NCBI GenBank assembly: GCA_039980135.1 | Contig: JBDXCV010000003.1 | Span: forward strand, 558,001 to 622,000 | DNA from: Alphaproteobacteria bacterium | Lineage (GTDB): Bacteria > Pseudomonadota > Alphaproteobacteria > UBA6615 | DNA: 64,000 bases | Direction: 5' to 3' | Shown here: positions 1-9,684 of the stretch, piece by piece | How positions within the stretch are numbered: the stretch's first letter is position 1 | Layout: every line of letters begins with the position of its first letter | The notes under the pieces: model-generated | The model's input: the letters and a program-made list of their open reading frames with translations, nothing else | Told to the model about the DNA's origin: nothing | The model's database searches: none | Position numbers and translations under genes: made by a program

Positions 1-2035
1 CGCGTCGTCGGGTGTCACGGTCGGGCGCGTCTGTCGGTGGGGGCGTGTTCGGTGGCGCCGTCTCGTCCCGCTCGACGGTCGCGCCCAGCTTGGCCCAGTC
101 TATATGGGTGTCGTGGACGGCCTCATGGCGTGAGGCCTGTTCGCGCCGTGCCGGTGCGGCGGGCGCCGCCTCGGGTTCCCGGGGTCGCGCCGCAGGTCTG
201 GCCGGCGGCTCGGGCGGGGTGTCGCGCATGACCGGTTCGCGCGGCGCTGTCGCATCATGTTCGGGTGCGGCGCCCGGCGAGGCGTCCTGCATGGCGCCCT
301 GTGCGGTGTCGCGGCGGCGGCGCTTGCGGAGCCAGGGCGCCTTCTGGCGGCGTCTTCCGGCGGGTTTCTCGCCAGCGGGTCTTTCGGCGGGTCTCTCGTC
401 GACTCTTTCGGCAGAACGATCCGGGGACGAGTCCGGACGGGCTTCTACGTCCGGCGCATCTGCAATCGTCTGCCGCACTTCGGGTTGCGGGGATACGCGA
501 GGCCGGTCTTGCGCTTCGCGGGGCGCGGGATCGACCGCCGGCGGGTCCTGGCGCGACGGCGCATCGTCGGGTTCCCGCCGGTCGTCAAATTCCGGTTTGC
601 TGTCAAAGGCCGGTTCCGGATCGAGTTTCGTTGCTTCGTTGAATTCGGGTTCGTCATCGCGCGCGTAGGCGCCCTGCGCCGGTTCGTCGGAATACGCTGA
701 AGGCTCGGCCGTGCGATCCTGCTGTTCAGGTTCGAAGGCGGTGAATTCGTCGGGCTGTACCGGGGCAGCCACATTGGCGGGACGCCGGCCAAACAGCGTT
801 CCCAGCATCACCAGCACCAGTGCTGTACCGAGAAGCCCGGTCGCGAGCCACATCTCGGGGAGGGGCAGGCGCGGTACGACCGCCGGCGCGGCGAACCGGG
901 CGACGAGCACCGTGACCAGCAATATTGTCGCAAGGACGCCGAGCCCGACGTCGACGATGGCCAGCCAGATCATGGTGAAGGAGGCACCGAGCATGGCCAT
1001 GGCCGCGCAGGTGAGGACCAGCAGGATGAGTTGGCCCTGGGTGTAGGGCCAGACGAAAACGTCTGTCGATGTCGCGGATGGCGCAAACATGATGTCGGTG
1101 CCGGCCATCAGGCCGGTGGTGATCAGCAGGAATAAGAATGTCGTCGCCAGGACATGCTGGTGCCGCCGGGGGCCGAACAGGCGGGCGATAATAAAGCCGC
1201 CCAGCCCCAGACAAATGGCCGCCGCGACGTTCGGTTCGAGGCCGAACCCTTCGAGCGGGCTCCTGCGGGCGAAATCACCCAGATAAGCGGTCGCCGTGTA
1301 TCCGGTGAGCGCCATCGCGACCAGCAGTGCGTATATTTGCGGCCCGGTGAGGATGAAGCCCAACGCGGCGCGTGCATCCGCGCGCAGTTCGGCGGAGAAC
1401 AGCGCATTGGGCCGTCCGCCGCGCGCGCGCCCCATCGCCCGGAACAGGCTCAACACGAGGAGCACGGTCAGGATGATCGCCAGCCAAGCCATCGGCGCGA
1501 CGGCGCCCAGGCCGAAATTGTCCGTGAGAGCTGCGATGCGGCCCTCGGCCTCGGGGCGGGTCAGCATGCCGATGAGGGCAACCACGATGAACGGGCCGAG
1601 GATCAGGCCCGGCATGCCGGCGGCGATCTGGCGATGGGATCCGTAATGGCCGAGCACGAGTATGGGCAATATCAGCAAGGCGCCGGCGGCCAGGTTGAGC
1701 GTGGCACGGCCCCACCCGAATGTCTGTGGCGATCCGATGGCCAGCATCGCCGCGACGGCGACGACGATGGTCAGCACGGCCAGGAACATCGATTTGCGCC
1801 CGCCGATGATATAGGCGAACAGCAGGCCGATGATGCTGCCGGCGACCACGGCGCCCGGTTGTCCCGCAAACGAGAGGGATGCGGACGCGGCGCCGACGGC
1901 GCTTGCCCCGTTCCCCGTGCCCGCAACCGACAGACTCTGCATAACTGGGACGAGCGCGGCCGGGAGCGCGACCAACAGGACGAGAGAGGTCAGCGGCAAG
2001 CGCACGTGCGCGATGTCATCGGGCTCGTATGTCAC
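1..2035 (-). CDS. Multi-pass membrane protein with long charged, proline-rich tail (3' end cut by window)
   Basis: The minus frame is open from a GTG at 2035 to the left edge, so at least 678 residues are visible and the stop lies outside. The first ~430 residues hold about eleven hydrophobic segments, for example around SIIGLLFAYIIGG and LTIVVAVAAMLAIGS. The remaining ~250 visible residues form a hydrophilic Pro/Glu/Asp/Arg-rich tail with a very basic patch (KRRRRD). I chose GTG 2035 because a TAGG lies 7 nt upstream and the N-terminus MTYEPDDIAH leads straight into the first membrane helix. It starts 36 bp after the acs stop on the same strand, so co-transcription is likely. I do not recognise the family. 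The tail may lead into a soluble domain beyond the window. Confidence 0.72.
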   Translation of the reverse strand, partial: MTYEPDDIAHVRLPLTSLVLLVALPAALVPVMQSLSVAGTGNGASAVGAASASLSFAGQPGAVVAGSIIGLLFAYIIGGRKSMFLAVLTIVVAVAAMLAIGSPQTFGWGRATLNLAAGALLILPILVLGHYGSHRQIAAGMPGLILGPFIVVALIGMLTRPEAEGRIAALTDNFGLGAVAPMAWLAIILTVLLVLSLFRAMGRARGGRPNALFSAELRADARAALGFILTGPQIYALLVAMALTGYTATAYLGDFARRSPLEGFGLEPNVAAAICLGLGGFIIARLFGPRRHQHVLATTFLFLLITTGLMAGTDIMFAPSATSTDVFVWPYTQGQLILLVLTCAAMAMLGASFTMIWLAIVDVGLGVLATILLVTVLVARFAAPAVVPRLPLPEMWLATGLLGTALVLVMLGTLFGRRPANVAAPVQPDEFTAFEPEQQDRTAEPSAYSDEPAQGAYARDDEPEFNEATKLDPEPAFDSKPEFDDRREPDDAPSRQDPPAVDPAPREAQDRPRVSPQPEVRQTIADAPDVEARPDSSPDRSAERVDERPAERPAGEKPAGRRRQKAPWLRKRRRRDTAQGAMQDASPGAAPEHDATAPREPVMRDTPPEPPARPAARPREPEAAPAAPARREQASRHEAVHDTHIDWAKLGATVERDETAPPNTPPPTDAPDRDTRRR

Positions 2036-2071
2036 AACAATGCCTACATACCTTTGTATGTGTGCGTCGGG

Positions 2072-4015
2072 CTACCTGTTCTGCCGATTTTCGACGAGAT
2101 CGTCTACCACACTCGGGTCAGCCAGAGTGGAAGTATCGCCCAGCTGATCATGCTCATTGGCCGCGATCTTGCGCAGGATGCGGCGCATGATCTTGCCCGA
2201 CCGGGTCTTGGGCAGGGCGGGCGCCCACTGCAGCAGATCCGGGGTCGCGATCGGCCCGATCTCCTTGCGCACGAATTTGATCAGCTCGTTAAGCAGCGCG
2301 TCGTTGCTCTCGACCCCCGCCTTGAGGGTGACATAGGCGTAGATGCCCTGCCCCTTGATATCGTGGGGATAGCCGACGACGGCGGCCTCGGCGACATCGT
2401 CATGCTCGACGAGCGCGCTTTCCACTTCCGCGGTGCCCATCCGGTGGCCCGAGACGTTGATGACGTCATCGACGCGTCCCGTGATCCAGTAGTAGCCGTC
2501 CTCGTCGCGCCGGCAGCCGTCGCCGGTGAAGAACCGGCCGGGGTAGGCCGTGAAGTACGTCTCGGCGAAGCGCTTGTGGTCGCCATAGACCGTACGCATC
2601 TGGCCGGGCCAGCCGCCGTCGATGCACAGGATGCCCTCGCACGCGCCTTCGAGCTCGTTGCCTTCGGCATCGACGATGATCGGTTTGACCCCGAAGAACG
2701 GCAGGGTCGCCGATCCGGGTTTCAGCATCGTGGCACCGGGCAGTGGCGTCAGCAAAATGCCGCCGGTCTCGGTCTGCCACCATGTATCGACGATCGGGCA
2801 GCGATCGTCGCCGACCACCTGGTGATACCAGTGCCAGGCCTCCGGGTTGATCGGCTCACCGACCGTGCCGAGCAGGCGGATGGATTCGCGCGATGTCTTC
2901 TTCACCGGCTCGTCGCCCTCGCGCATCAGCGCGCGGATTGCCGTCGGGGCGGTGTAGTAGATGTTGACCTGGTGCTTGTCACAGACTTCCCAGTGGCGCG
3001 ATGCGTCCGGGTAGTTGGGCAGACCCTCGAAGATCAGGGTCGTGGCGCCGTTCGCCAGCGGTCCGTAGACGATATAGCTGTGGCCGGTGATCCAGCCGCA
3101 ATCCGCCGTGCACCAGTAGATATCGCCGTCGTGATAATCGAAAACATACTGGTGGGTCATCGACGCATAGACCATGTAACCGCCGGTCGTGTGGAGCACA
3201 CCCTTCGGTTTGCCGGTCGAGCCCGAGGTGTAGAGGATGAACAGCGGGTCCTCGGCATTCATCGGCTCGGGCGGGCAGTCCGCCGACTGGGCGTCGCACA
3301 GCTCGTGGTACCAGACGTCGCGCCCCTCGACCCAGTTGATGTCGGCGCCGGTGCGGTTGACCACGACGACCTTGTCGACGTGCCCGGCGGTCAGCTTCTC
3401 GATGGCCTGATCGACATTGTCCTTGAGCGGAATGGTGCGGCCGCCGCGCAGTCCCTCGTCCGACGTGATGACGAAGGAGGATTCGCAATCCTCGATGCGT
3501 CCGGCGATCGAGTCCGGTGAGAAGCCGCCGAAGACGACGGAATGCACCGCACCGATGCGCGCGCAGGCCAGCATGGTGATGGCGATCTCGGGGATCATTG
3601 GCAGGTAGACCGTCACCCGGTCGCCCTTCTTGACGCCGAGGGACTTGAGGCCGTTGGCGAACTTGCAGACCCGTTCGTACAGATCGTTGTAGTTGAGCTT
3701 GGCGTCGTCCTTGGGGTCGTCGCCTTCCCAGATGATCGCGGTCTGGTCGCCACGCGCGGGAAGGTGCCGGTCGAGGCAGTTCGCCGACGCGTTCAGCACA
3801 CCGTCATAGTACCACTTGATGTGCAGATCGGACGCGTCCCACGACACATCGCTGACATGGGTGTAGGGCTTGATCCAGTCGAGGCGTTTGCCTTCCTCGC
3901 CCCAGAACCCCTCCGGATCGTCGATCGAGCGCCGGTACATCTCCTGATACTTTGCGTTGTCGGCCCAGGCGCGGTTTGCCCATTCGTCCGGGACGGGAAA
4001 CTTTTCGCGGAACAT
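2072..4015 (-). CDS. acs: Acetyl-CoA synthetase (AMP-forming)
   Basis: Activates acetate to acetyl-CoA through acetyl-AMP in the cytoplasm. The 647 residues match the usual length (~650). The start [17 protein letters not shown] and the early [12 protein letters not shown] segment are typical of Acs. The adenylation motif [11 protein letters not shown], the WWQTETGG motif and the hinge/C-terminal [14 protein letters not shown] are all present. The conserved lysine at residue 608 in [12 protein letters not shown] is the one reversibly acetylated in this family, so post-translational control is likely. The gene is followed after 36 bp by the truncated membrane protein. Nothing looks damaged. 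Confidence 0.98.
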   Translation of the reverse strand: MFREKFPVPDEWANRAWADNAKYQEMYRRSIDDPEGFWGEEGKRLDWIKPYTHVSDVSWDASDLHIKWYYDGVLNASANCLDRHLPARGDQTAIIWEGDDPKDDAKLNYNDLYERVCKFANGLKSLGVKKGDRVTVYLPMIPEIAITMLACARIGAVHSVVFGGFSPDSIAGRIEDCESSFVITSDEGLRGGRTIPLKDNVDQAIEKLTAGHVDKVVVVNRTGADINWVEGRDVWYHELCDAQSADCPPEPMNAEDPLFILYTSGSTGKPKGVLHTTGGYMVYASMTHQYVFDYHDGDIYWCTADCGWITGHSYIVYGPLANGATTLIFEGLPNYPDASRHWEVCDKHQVNIYYTAPTAIRALMREGDEPVKKTSRESIRLLGTVGEPINPEAWHWYHQVVGDDRCPIVDTWWQTETGGILLTPLPGATMLKPGSATLPFFGVKPIIVDAEGNELEGACEGILCIDGGWPGQMRTVYGDHKRFAETYFTAYPGRFFTGDGCRRDEDGYYWITGRVDDVINVSGHRMGTAEVESALVEHDDVAEAAVVGYPHDIKGQGIYAYVTLKAGVESNDALLNELIKFVRKEIGPIATPDLLQWAPALPKTRSGKIMRRILRKIAANEHDQLGDTSTLADPSVVDDLVENRQNR

Positions 4016-4193
4016 GGCGCGGTCTCTCCCCTGATTTGATCGCGTTGTCCGGCGTTTCTTGCGCCCGGGTCCGCCCTGCGAGGGTGGGCCCGATGCCGCC
4101 GGTTTCGTTGCGCCGCATTATCGGGAAATCGGCGCGCCCAGACAACCGCCCGCAGCGTCCGGCGTCGCGTTCTTTTTTGTTGAGCAGCGGTTC

Positions 4194-4592
4194 CTAGGCG
4201 CCGAAGAGGACCATGCCGTCATCGTCGATCATCACCGGGAGCGGTCTCAGGGATTTGCCGACGCACGGTCCCTTCACGCAATAGCCGTCTTCCTTGCGGA
4301 ACATGGCCCAGTGGGTCGAGCATTGGATCAGCTTGCGATCGACGTCGAGAAAGGTGTCGGGCTTCAGTTCCAGATATGTGCCCTGATGCGGGCAGATATT
4401 CATGTAGCAGAACAGGGAACCGGCCTCGTCGCCCGGGATGATGAAGATCGGCATCGTCGCATCCGGGTTGTCCTTGAAGATGTGATGCAGGACGAATCCC
4501 TTGCCGGCTTCGCCGATCTCGTCGGCGTGACAAAGGACGCGGCGGTTGCCGCGCATCACCGGCTTGGTGATATCGTCACTCTCGGTGTTCAT
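4194..4592 (-). CDS. Rieske [2Fe-2S] small ferredoxin-like protein
   Basis: A 132-residue protein with the Rieske ligand set C67-P-H69 and C91-S-T-H94, the first in NICPHQG and the second in QCSTHWAMF. The PDTFLDVDRKLIQCSTH layout fits small NirD-like Rieske proteins that serve as electron carriers or subunits. There is no signal peptide or membrane segment, so it is cytoplasmic. I chose the ATG at 4592 because it overlaps the stop of the EVE gene as ATGA, which implies translational coupling. The longer upstream frame is only a shadow of that gene. The redox partner is not identifiable here. Confidence 0.88.
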   Translation of the reverse strand: MNTESDDITKPVMRGNRRVLCHADEIGEAGKGFVLHHIFKDNPDATMPIFIIPGDEAGSLFCYMNICPHQGTYLELKPDTFLDVDRKLIQCSTHWAMFRKEDGYCVKGPCVGKSLRPLPVMIDDDGMVLFGA

Positions 4593-5002
4593 GGTTTCAC
4601 ACCGGCCATCCGGCACACCTCGCGCCATTCGGCGGCCTTCACTGGCTGCACCGACAGGCGCGAATTGTTGACGAGCACCATGTCGGCGAGCTTTGGGTTC
4701 GACTTGACGTCGGCGAGCGTGACCGGGGTCTCCACGGGCTTGACGGTCTTGATGTCGACCATGCCGAAGCGGCCGGATTCGTCGGTGTGATCGGGGTAGT
4801 GCGTCCGCACCACCTCGACGATCCCGACGACCTGCTTCTCGTTCACCGAATGATAGAAGAAGCCTTTGTCGCCGACCTTCATGGCCTTCATGTTGTTGTT
4901 GGCCTGATGGTTCCGGACCCCGTCCCAATGCTCGGTGCCCTTCTTGACCTGGTCGTCCCACGACCAGGTACCCGGTTCGGTTTTGAAGAGCCAGTACGCC
5001 AT
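4589..5002 (-). CDS. EVE domain protein (PUA-like, modified-base/RNA binding)
   Basis: A single 137-residue EVE domain starting MAYWLFKTEPGTWSWDD, with GVRNHQANNNM and GDKGFFYHSVNEKQVVG, closely like bacterial homologues of human THYN1. The family has a PUA-like fold and is thought to bind modified bases in nucleic acid; the exact role in bacteria is open. It is coupled to the downstream Rieske gene by an ATGA overlap. The SD-like AGGAAG lies just upstream of the ATG at 5002. Confidence 0.93.
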   Translation of the reverse strand: MAYWLFKTEPGTWSWDDQVKKGTEHWDGVRNHQANNNMKAMKVGDKGFFYHSVNEKQVVGIVEVVRTHYPDHTDESGRFGMVDIKTVKPVETPVTLADVKSNPKLADMVLVNNSRLSVQPVKAAEWREVCRMAGVKP

Positions 5003-5027
5003 ATGTCTTCTTCCTTTCAGTCGTCTT

Positions 5028-5135
5028 CATCTTTCGAGACGGCGCCGCGAGCCGCTTCTCGAGGTGAGAATATAGTCAAAAAGTCAGGCTGAGGAGGTCT
5101 GCGTCCAAAGAAAGCAGGCCGTCTCGACGCATTGT
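5028..5135. repeat. Degenerate intergenic mosaic repeat
   Basis: The gap between gpsA and the EVE gene contains TTTCGAGACGG followed by an imperfect palindrome and TTCTCGAGGTGAG, then GCTGAGGAGG and GCCGTCTCGA. The same word types (CTTCGTGACG...CCTCAGGGTGAG and GCTGAGGCGC) occur at 61100-61165. Dispersed intergenic palindromic elements of this style are common in alphaproteobacterial genomes. The assignment rests on resemblance to the second copy in this window. Confidence 0.4.
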
Positions 5136-5139
5136 GAAA

Positions 5140-6126
5140 TCAACCCTCGGCGCGCAGGGGCCGCGCCAGAATTGCGGTGATGGTTTCGTCGACGTCGGCG
5201 TCGTCATGGAGGATCGCGCTGACCGCGGCGCAGATCGGCATCTCGACGCCAAGCGCCGCCGCGCGGGTCAGGACGGCAGGTGCGGTGGTGGCGCCCTCGG
5301 CGACGGAAGATTTTCCGGCGATCGCATCGGCATAGGAGGAGCCGGACCCGAGGGACTTGCCGAGGCTGTAGTTGCGCGATGCCGTCGAGGTACAGGTCAG
5401 GGTCAGGTCGCCCAATCCGGACAGGCCCATCAAGGTACGCGGGTCCGCGCCGAGTGCGGCGGCGAAGCGCGTGATCTCGGCCAGCCCGCGTGCGATGACG
5501 GCGGCGCGGGCGTTCTGGCCCAGCGCACGGCCCTCGACGATCCCGCAGGCGATGGCGATCACGTTTTTTATCGCGCCGCCGACTTCGGCGCCGACCAGGT
5601 CGGTCGCGGTGTAGGGCCGGAACGAGGGTGTGCCGAGCGCAGCGGCGAGGCCGGCCGCCGTGCCGGCATTGGTGCAGGCCAGCGTGACCGCTGTCGGAAG
5701 CCCGCGCGCAACTTCGGCGGCAAAGGTTGGGCCGGAAAGCACGGCCAGTTCCGTGTCGGGTGCCGTTTCTTCCGCCACCTCGTTCATCAGTTTGCCGGTG
5801 TCGAGCTCGATCCCTTTCGAGCAGATGATCAGGGGTGTGTCCGGCGCTGGTGCCAATGCTGTCAGCGTGGTGCGCAGGAACTGCGCGGGTGTGACCATCA
5901 CGATTGCGTCGGCCTCGTCGGCGGCATGGGAAATATCGTCGGTTGCCGTGATCGCCGGATCGAGTGCGATACCGGGCAGGAAAATCCTGTTCTCATGGCT
6001 ATCATTGATGGCGGCGGCCGTTTCGGCCTCATGGGCGTGGATCACCACGTCGCGCCCGGCCCGGCGCGCCACGGCGGCAAGCGCGGTGCCCCAGGCGCCC
6101 GCACCGATCACGGCTATGCGTTGCAT
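5140..6126 (-). CDS. gpsA: Glycerol-3-phosphate dehydrogenase [NAD(P)+]
   Basis: Reduces dihydroxyacetone phosphate to sn-glycerol-3-phosphate for phospholipid synthesis. The 328 residues show the N-terminal Rossmann motif IGAGAWGTALA, the substrate-domain segment VGGAIKNVIAIACG with the catalytic lysine, and GLGDLTLTCTS followed by SRNYSLG. Length and motif order are normal for GpsA. It begins 10 bp after the 2OG-oxygenase stop and probably belongs to one tsaD-oxygenase-gpsA transcription unit, a common alphaproteobacterial arrangement. Confidence 0.97.
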   Translation of the reverse strand: MQRIAVIGAGAWGTALAAVARRAGRDVVIHAHEAETAAAINDSHENRIFLPGIALDPAITATDDISHAADEADAIVMVTPAQFLRTTLTALAPAPDTPLIICSKGIELDTGKLMNEVAEETAPDTELAVLSGPTFAAEVARGLPTAVTLACTNAGTAAGLAAALGTPSFRPYTATDLVGAEVGGAIKNVIAIACGIVEGRALGQNARAAVIARGLAEITRFAAALGADPRTLMGLSGLGDLTLTCTSTASRNYSLGKSLGSGSSYADAIAGKSSVAEGATTAPAVLTRAAALGVEMPICAAVSAILHDDADVDETITAILARPLRAEG

Positions 6127-6136
6127 CGGCGGGCTC

Positions 6137-6778
6137 CTAGCTCAGATTGATCGCGACGGAAATGCGCGTACCGTCGCCGAAATAGGGTCGCACGGCGTGG
6201 GAGACCCAGGACGGGAACATCAGCACGGTGCCGGGCTTGGGGCTGATCGACTCGCTGGCACCGAACGCGGCACCGCCGGGCACATTGGGCACCAGTTCGG
6301 GCCTGAACATCGCCGGCGCGACGCCGCGCGGATCCTGCAGTTCGAACTGTCCGCCCAGCGAGGGGTCGCCGGCGGCGCCGCCATCGTCGACATAATACAC
6401 GGCAGACCAGACGCAGCCCGGATGGGTGTGGAACTCGTTGCCATGTCCCGAGCGGTTGACGTTGGCCCAGGCGTTCATGCGCCAGGTCTGGGGGGCCGGT
6501 TTGCCGTGGCGGTCGATGGTCAGGGTGTCGGCCATGTGACGTACGAAAGAAAGAAGATAATCCGCCGCGTCTCCACCCCAGTCCGCCATGTCCCAGCTCG
6601 ATTGCCAGCCGCCGAGATTGGAATGGGCAGTGGACGGCTCCTGTTCGGCGCGGGCCAGGATGGTCTCGCGCAGCGCAGCGCTGATGCGTTTGTCCTCGGG
6701 CAGGGTCGCGATCGCCACTGGTGTGGCGAACAACGGCTGGATATCGATCTTGGTATTTGGTGTGGCGTCCGCGGCCAT
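6137..6778 (-). CDS. Putative 2-oxoglutarate-Fe(II) oxygenase (TIGR02466 type)
   Basis: A 213-residue protein whose core fits a double-stranded beta-helix oxygenase. The iron ligands are likely His in FHTHPGCVWSAVYYV (around 117-119) and His194 in WVSHAVRPY, with an Arg (RISVAINLS) near the C-terminus for 2-oxoglutarate. The family has no established substrate; some members may hydroxylate peptides. I chose ATG 6778 because GGGAGA precedes it and the extended frame upstream lies inside tsaD. It is sandwiched between tsaD and gpsA on the same strand. Confidence 0.85.
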   Translation of the reverse strand: MAADATPNTKIDIQPLFATPVAIATLPEDKRISAALRETILARAEQEPSTAHSNLGGWQSSWDMADWGGDAADYLLSFVRHMADTLTIDRHGKPAPQTWRMNAWANVNRSGHGNEFHTHPGCVWSAVYYVDDGGAAGDPSLGGQFELQDPRGVAPAMFRPELVPNVPGGAAFGASESISPKPGTVLMFPSWVSHAVRPYFGDGTRISVAINLS

Positions 6779-6804
6779 GATGATTGTCTCCCGGCGCGCG
6801 CAGC

Positions 6805-7842
6805 TTATTCCGCGGCGTGCAGTTCGGCCAGCGGCCAGCGCGGGCGCGGCCGGAAGTCGAGCGGGTCGGTGGCTCCCGTGCGCAGCCGCTCGACGCCCGC
6901 CCACGCGACCATCGCGGCGTTGTCGGTGCACAGCGCCGGCGGCGGGGCGACCATGGAGGCGCCCTGTGCCTTGCCGACCGCGGTCAATGCCGCGCGCAGC
7001 GTCTTGTTGGCAGCCACGCCGCCTGCCGCCACCAAAATCGGCGGCACGTCGGGGTGGCGCGCGGTGAATTCGGCCAGCGCATGTCGGCACCGGTCGGCGA
7101 GGACGTCGGCGACGGCGGCTTGGAAACCGGCGGCGAGGTCGGCGGCGTCCTGCGCAGTCGGGTCGCGGCCAAGATCGAGTGCCGCCTGTCGGACGGCCGT
7201 CTTCAGGCCGGAAAACGAAAAATCACAGCCCGGCCGGCCCTTGAGTGGCCGGGGCAGCCGGAAGCGTTCCGGATCACCGTCGAGCGCCGCGGCCTCGACG
7301 GCGGGGCCGCCGGGAAAACCGAGGCCGAGAAGCTTCGCCGTCTTGTCGAAGGCCTCGCCGACCGCGTCATCCATCGTCGTGCCGAGCAGCACATGACGTC
7401 CGACATCCTCGACGATCAACAACTGGCAATGGCCGCCCGAGATCAGCAGCAGCAAATACGGAAAAGCCACATCGTCGGTGAGCCGCGCCGTCAGCGCATG
7501 GGCTTCGAGATGATTGACCGCGATGAAAGGGAGATCGCGCGCTACCGCGATGGCCTTGGCCGTCATCACCCCGACGATCACCCCGCCGATCAGACCCGGT
7601 CCGCCGGTCGCGGCGATGCCGTCGAGCATGTCCAGATCGATGCCGGCCTCGTCGCGTGCCCGCGCGATGATCGAATCCAGATGCTCGAGATGCGCGCGTG
7701 CGGCGATCTCCGGGACCACGCCACCGAACGGCCGGTGATCGTCGAGTTGGCTGAGCACGACGTTCGACAAGATCGACCGGTCGTCGGACACGATCGCGGC
7801 CGCCGTCTCGTCACAGCTGGTTTCAATTCCGAGGACAAGCAT
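6805..7842 (-). CDS. tsaD: tRNA N6-adenosine threonylcarbamoyltransferase
   Basis: Transfers the threonylcarbamoyl group to A37 of ANN-decoding tRNAs. The 345 residues begin [14 protein letters not shown], the canonical TsaD N-terminus. [12 protein letters not shown] and the metal-binding VNHLEAH motif follow, then the conserved [10 protein letters not shown] and FPGGPAVE segments. Two further in-frame ATGs lie at 7851 and 7860. I prefer 7842 because family members start at this point and no better ribosome site marks the others. It diverges from hemC across ~100 bp, so that gap must hold both promoters. Confidence 0.96.
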   Translation of the reverse strand: MLVLGIETSCDETAAAIVSDDRSILSNVVLSQLDDHRPFGGVVPEIAARAHLEHLDSIIARARDEAGIDLDMLDGIAATGGPGLIGGVIVGVMTAKAIAVARDLPFIAVNHLEAHALTARLTDDVAFPYLLLLISGGHCQLLIVEDVGRHVLLGTTMDDAVGEAFDKTAKLLGLGFPGGPAVEAAALDGDPERFRLPRPLKGRPGCDFSFSGLKTAVRQAALDLGRDPTAQDAADLAAGFQAAVADVLADRCRHALAEFTARHPDVPPILVAAGGVAANKTLRAALTAVGKAQGASMVAPPPALCTDNAAMVAWAGVERLRTGATDPLDFRPRPRWPLAELHAAE

Positions 7843-7942
7843 GGGGATCATATACCCCATTTGAAGGGCGGCGTCGCACCGTCACGAGCGCGCCATCGAG
7901 AAGCGGTTTTGCAATCGGCGCGCATGCGGCTATGAGTTTTAC

Positions 7943-8866
7943 ATGAATGACACGAAACTCCGTATTGGCACCCGGGGCAGCCCGCTCGCCCTGTACCAGG
8001 CGAACGCGGTGCGCGACCTGCTGGCCGCCGCGAACCCCGGCGCCCCTGCAGCCGAGATCGTCCCGATCCGCACCACGGGTGACGCGGTCACGGACCGCCC
8101 GCTGGCCGAGCTCGGCGGGAAAGGGTTGTTCACGAAGGAAATCGACCGCGCACAGCTGGATGGAGAGATCGATATCGCGGTGCATTCGGCAAAGGATATG
8201 GAAACCTGGCTCGTCGACGGCATCACCATCGGTGCGGCATTGGAACGCGAAGACCCGCGCGATGCGCTGATCGGTGCGAACGCCATCGCTTCGATTCCCA
8301 AGGGCGGTCGCGTCGGCACCGCCTCCCTGCGCCGGCGTGCGCAGTTGCTCGCGCTGCGGCCGGATCTGGAGACGGTTCTGTTTCGCGGCAACGTGGAGAC
8401 CCGGCTGCGCAAACTCCGCGACGGCGAGGCGGACGCAACCCTGCTGGCCTATGCGGGCTTGCGTCGTTTGGGCCGGGACGACGCAGCCGATGCCATATTG
8501 GATGCGGGCGAAATGTTGCCGGCCGCGGGCCAGGGAATCATCGCGATCACCCATCGCGGTGACGATGCCCGCGCCGCCAGCGCGCTGCAGGTGATATCCC
8601 ATGCGGAAGCGATGACATGCCTGCGTGCGGAGCGCGCCATGCTCGACGCGCTCGACGGGACCTGTCACACCCCGATCGCCGGGCTGGCGCGTCTGGATGG
8701 TGATGACTTGCATCTCACCGGCCTTGCCGCCTGGCCCGACGGGCGTGATCTCGTCCGTCTCTCGCAATCGGACCACGCATCGGACCCCGAGGCGTTGGGC
8801 AAAACCGTCGGTTCGGCACTACGCGCCCGCATGGGCCCTGAATTTTTCGCGGCCCTGGGCGGCTGA
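7943..8866 (+). CDS. hemC: Porphobilinogen deaminase (hydroxymethylbilane synthase)
   Basis: Polymerises four porphobilinogens to hydroxymethylbilane in tetrapyrrole synthesis. The 307 residues start LRIGTRGSPLALYQA, contain the catalytic HSAKD segment (H81-D85) and the dipyrromethane attachment residue C241 in DGTCHTPIAG. It is the first gene of hemC-hemD-mic60-hemY. HemD begins one base after its stop, so translation is probably coupled. Confidence 0.98.
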   Translation: MNDTKLRIGTRGSPLALYQANAVRDLLAAANPGAPAAEIVPIRTTGDAVTDRPLAELGGKGLFTKEIDRAQLDGEIDIAVHSAKDMETWLVDGITIGAALEREDPRDALIGANAIASIPKGGRVGTASLRRRAQLLALRPDLETVLFRGNVETRLRKLRDGEADATLLAYAGLRRLGRDDAADAILDAGEMLPAAGQGIIAITHRGDDARAASALQVISHAEAMTCLRAERAMLDALDGTCHTPIAGLARLDGDDLHLTGLAAWPDGRDLVRLSQSDHASDPEALGKTVGSALRARMGPEFFAALGG

Positions 8867-8867
8867 C

Positions 8868-9581
8868 ATGCTTGTGGCGGTGACCCGGCCCCGGCCTGAC
8901 GCCGATGATACGGCCGCAGAACTTTCGGCGCGTGGCCACGACCCGATTGTGGCCCCGCTTCTGACGGTCACCATTCCGTCGGACGCGACACTCGACCTGG
9001 ACACCGTACAGGCGATCCTGATTACCAGCGCGAACGGCGCGCGCGCCCTCGCGGCCGCGACCGACCGGCGCGATGTGCCGGTTTTCGCGGTCGGTCACGC
9101 AAGCGCGGCCGCCGCGCGGGGCTGCGGTTTCGATCGAACCGAGAGCGCCGATGGAGATGTAGCGGCGCTGGCCGAACTGGTCGCTTCCCGGCTTTCACCG
9201 CGCGACGGCGGGCTGCTTCACGTGGCCGGATCCGTTACCGCGGGGGACCTGTCGGGCATGCTCGGCAGTTCGGGGTTTACGGTGCGCCGGGCGGTCGCGT
9301 ACCGCGCCGATCCCGTGACGGTGCTGCCCCCCGCAATGACGGCGCCGCTGCGATCCGGCACGCTCGGTGCGGTGTTGTTCTATTCACCGCGTACGGCGGC
9401 GCAATTCGTGAAACTCGTTGCCGAGGACAGCCTGTCGGAGGCGTGCGTCGGGGTGACCGCCATCGCACTTTCCCAGGCGGTCGCCGACAAACTGGCGGCG
9501 GTGCCGTTCTCGGACGTCAGGATTGCGGAATCGCCGGACCAGCCAAGCCTGCTGCAAGCGTTGGACGGGCTGAACGCGTAG
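8868..9581 (+). CDS. hemD: Uroporphyrinogen-III synthase
   Basis: Cyclises hydroxymethylbilane with inversion of ring D. The 237-residue protein starts MLVAVTRPRPDADDTA and has the weakly conserved two-lobed HemD layout, with ILITSANGARAL in the first lobe and VLFYSPRTAAQFVKL followed by AIALSQAVADKL in the second. HemD sequences diverge strongly, so position directly after hemC is important evidence. ATG 8868 was chosen because it follows the hemC stop by one base; the frame upstream is a hemC shadow. Confidence 0.93.
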   Translation: MLVAVTRPRPDADDTAAELSARGHDPIVAPLLTVTIPSDATLDLDTVQAILITSANGARALAAATDRRDVPVFAVGHASAAAARGCGFDRTESADGDVAALAELVASRLSPRDGGLLHVAGSVTAGDLSGMLGSSGFTVRRAVAYRADPVTVLPPAMTAPLRSGTLGAVLFYSPRTAAQFVKLVAEDSLSEACVGVTAIALSQAVADKLAAVPFSDVRIAESPDQPSLLQALDGLNA

Positions 9582-9684
9582 ACGTACGCCTATAAAAATT
9601 GCCAGAAAACCGGGATTTTGTGGCGGAACGAGCAGATTTGGCGTATGTACGCGTCAGTACGCAAGGAAACAGCGGAATCCGATC

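Noticed and set aside
1154-3520. Very long plus-strand open frame (788 codons)
   Set aside because: It lies antisense to acs and to the membrane protein gene. It has no family sequence and arises from GC-rich codon bias.
5630-7396. 588-codon plus-strand open frame
   Set aside because: Antisense to gpsA, the 2OG oxygenase and tsaD, all of which have complete family motifs.
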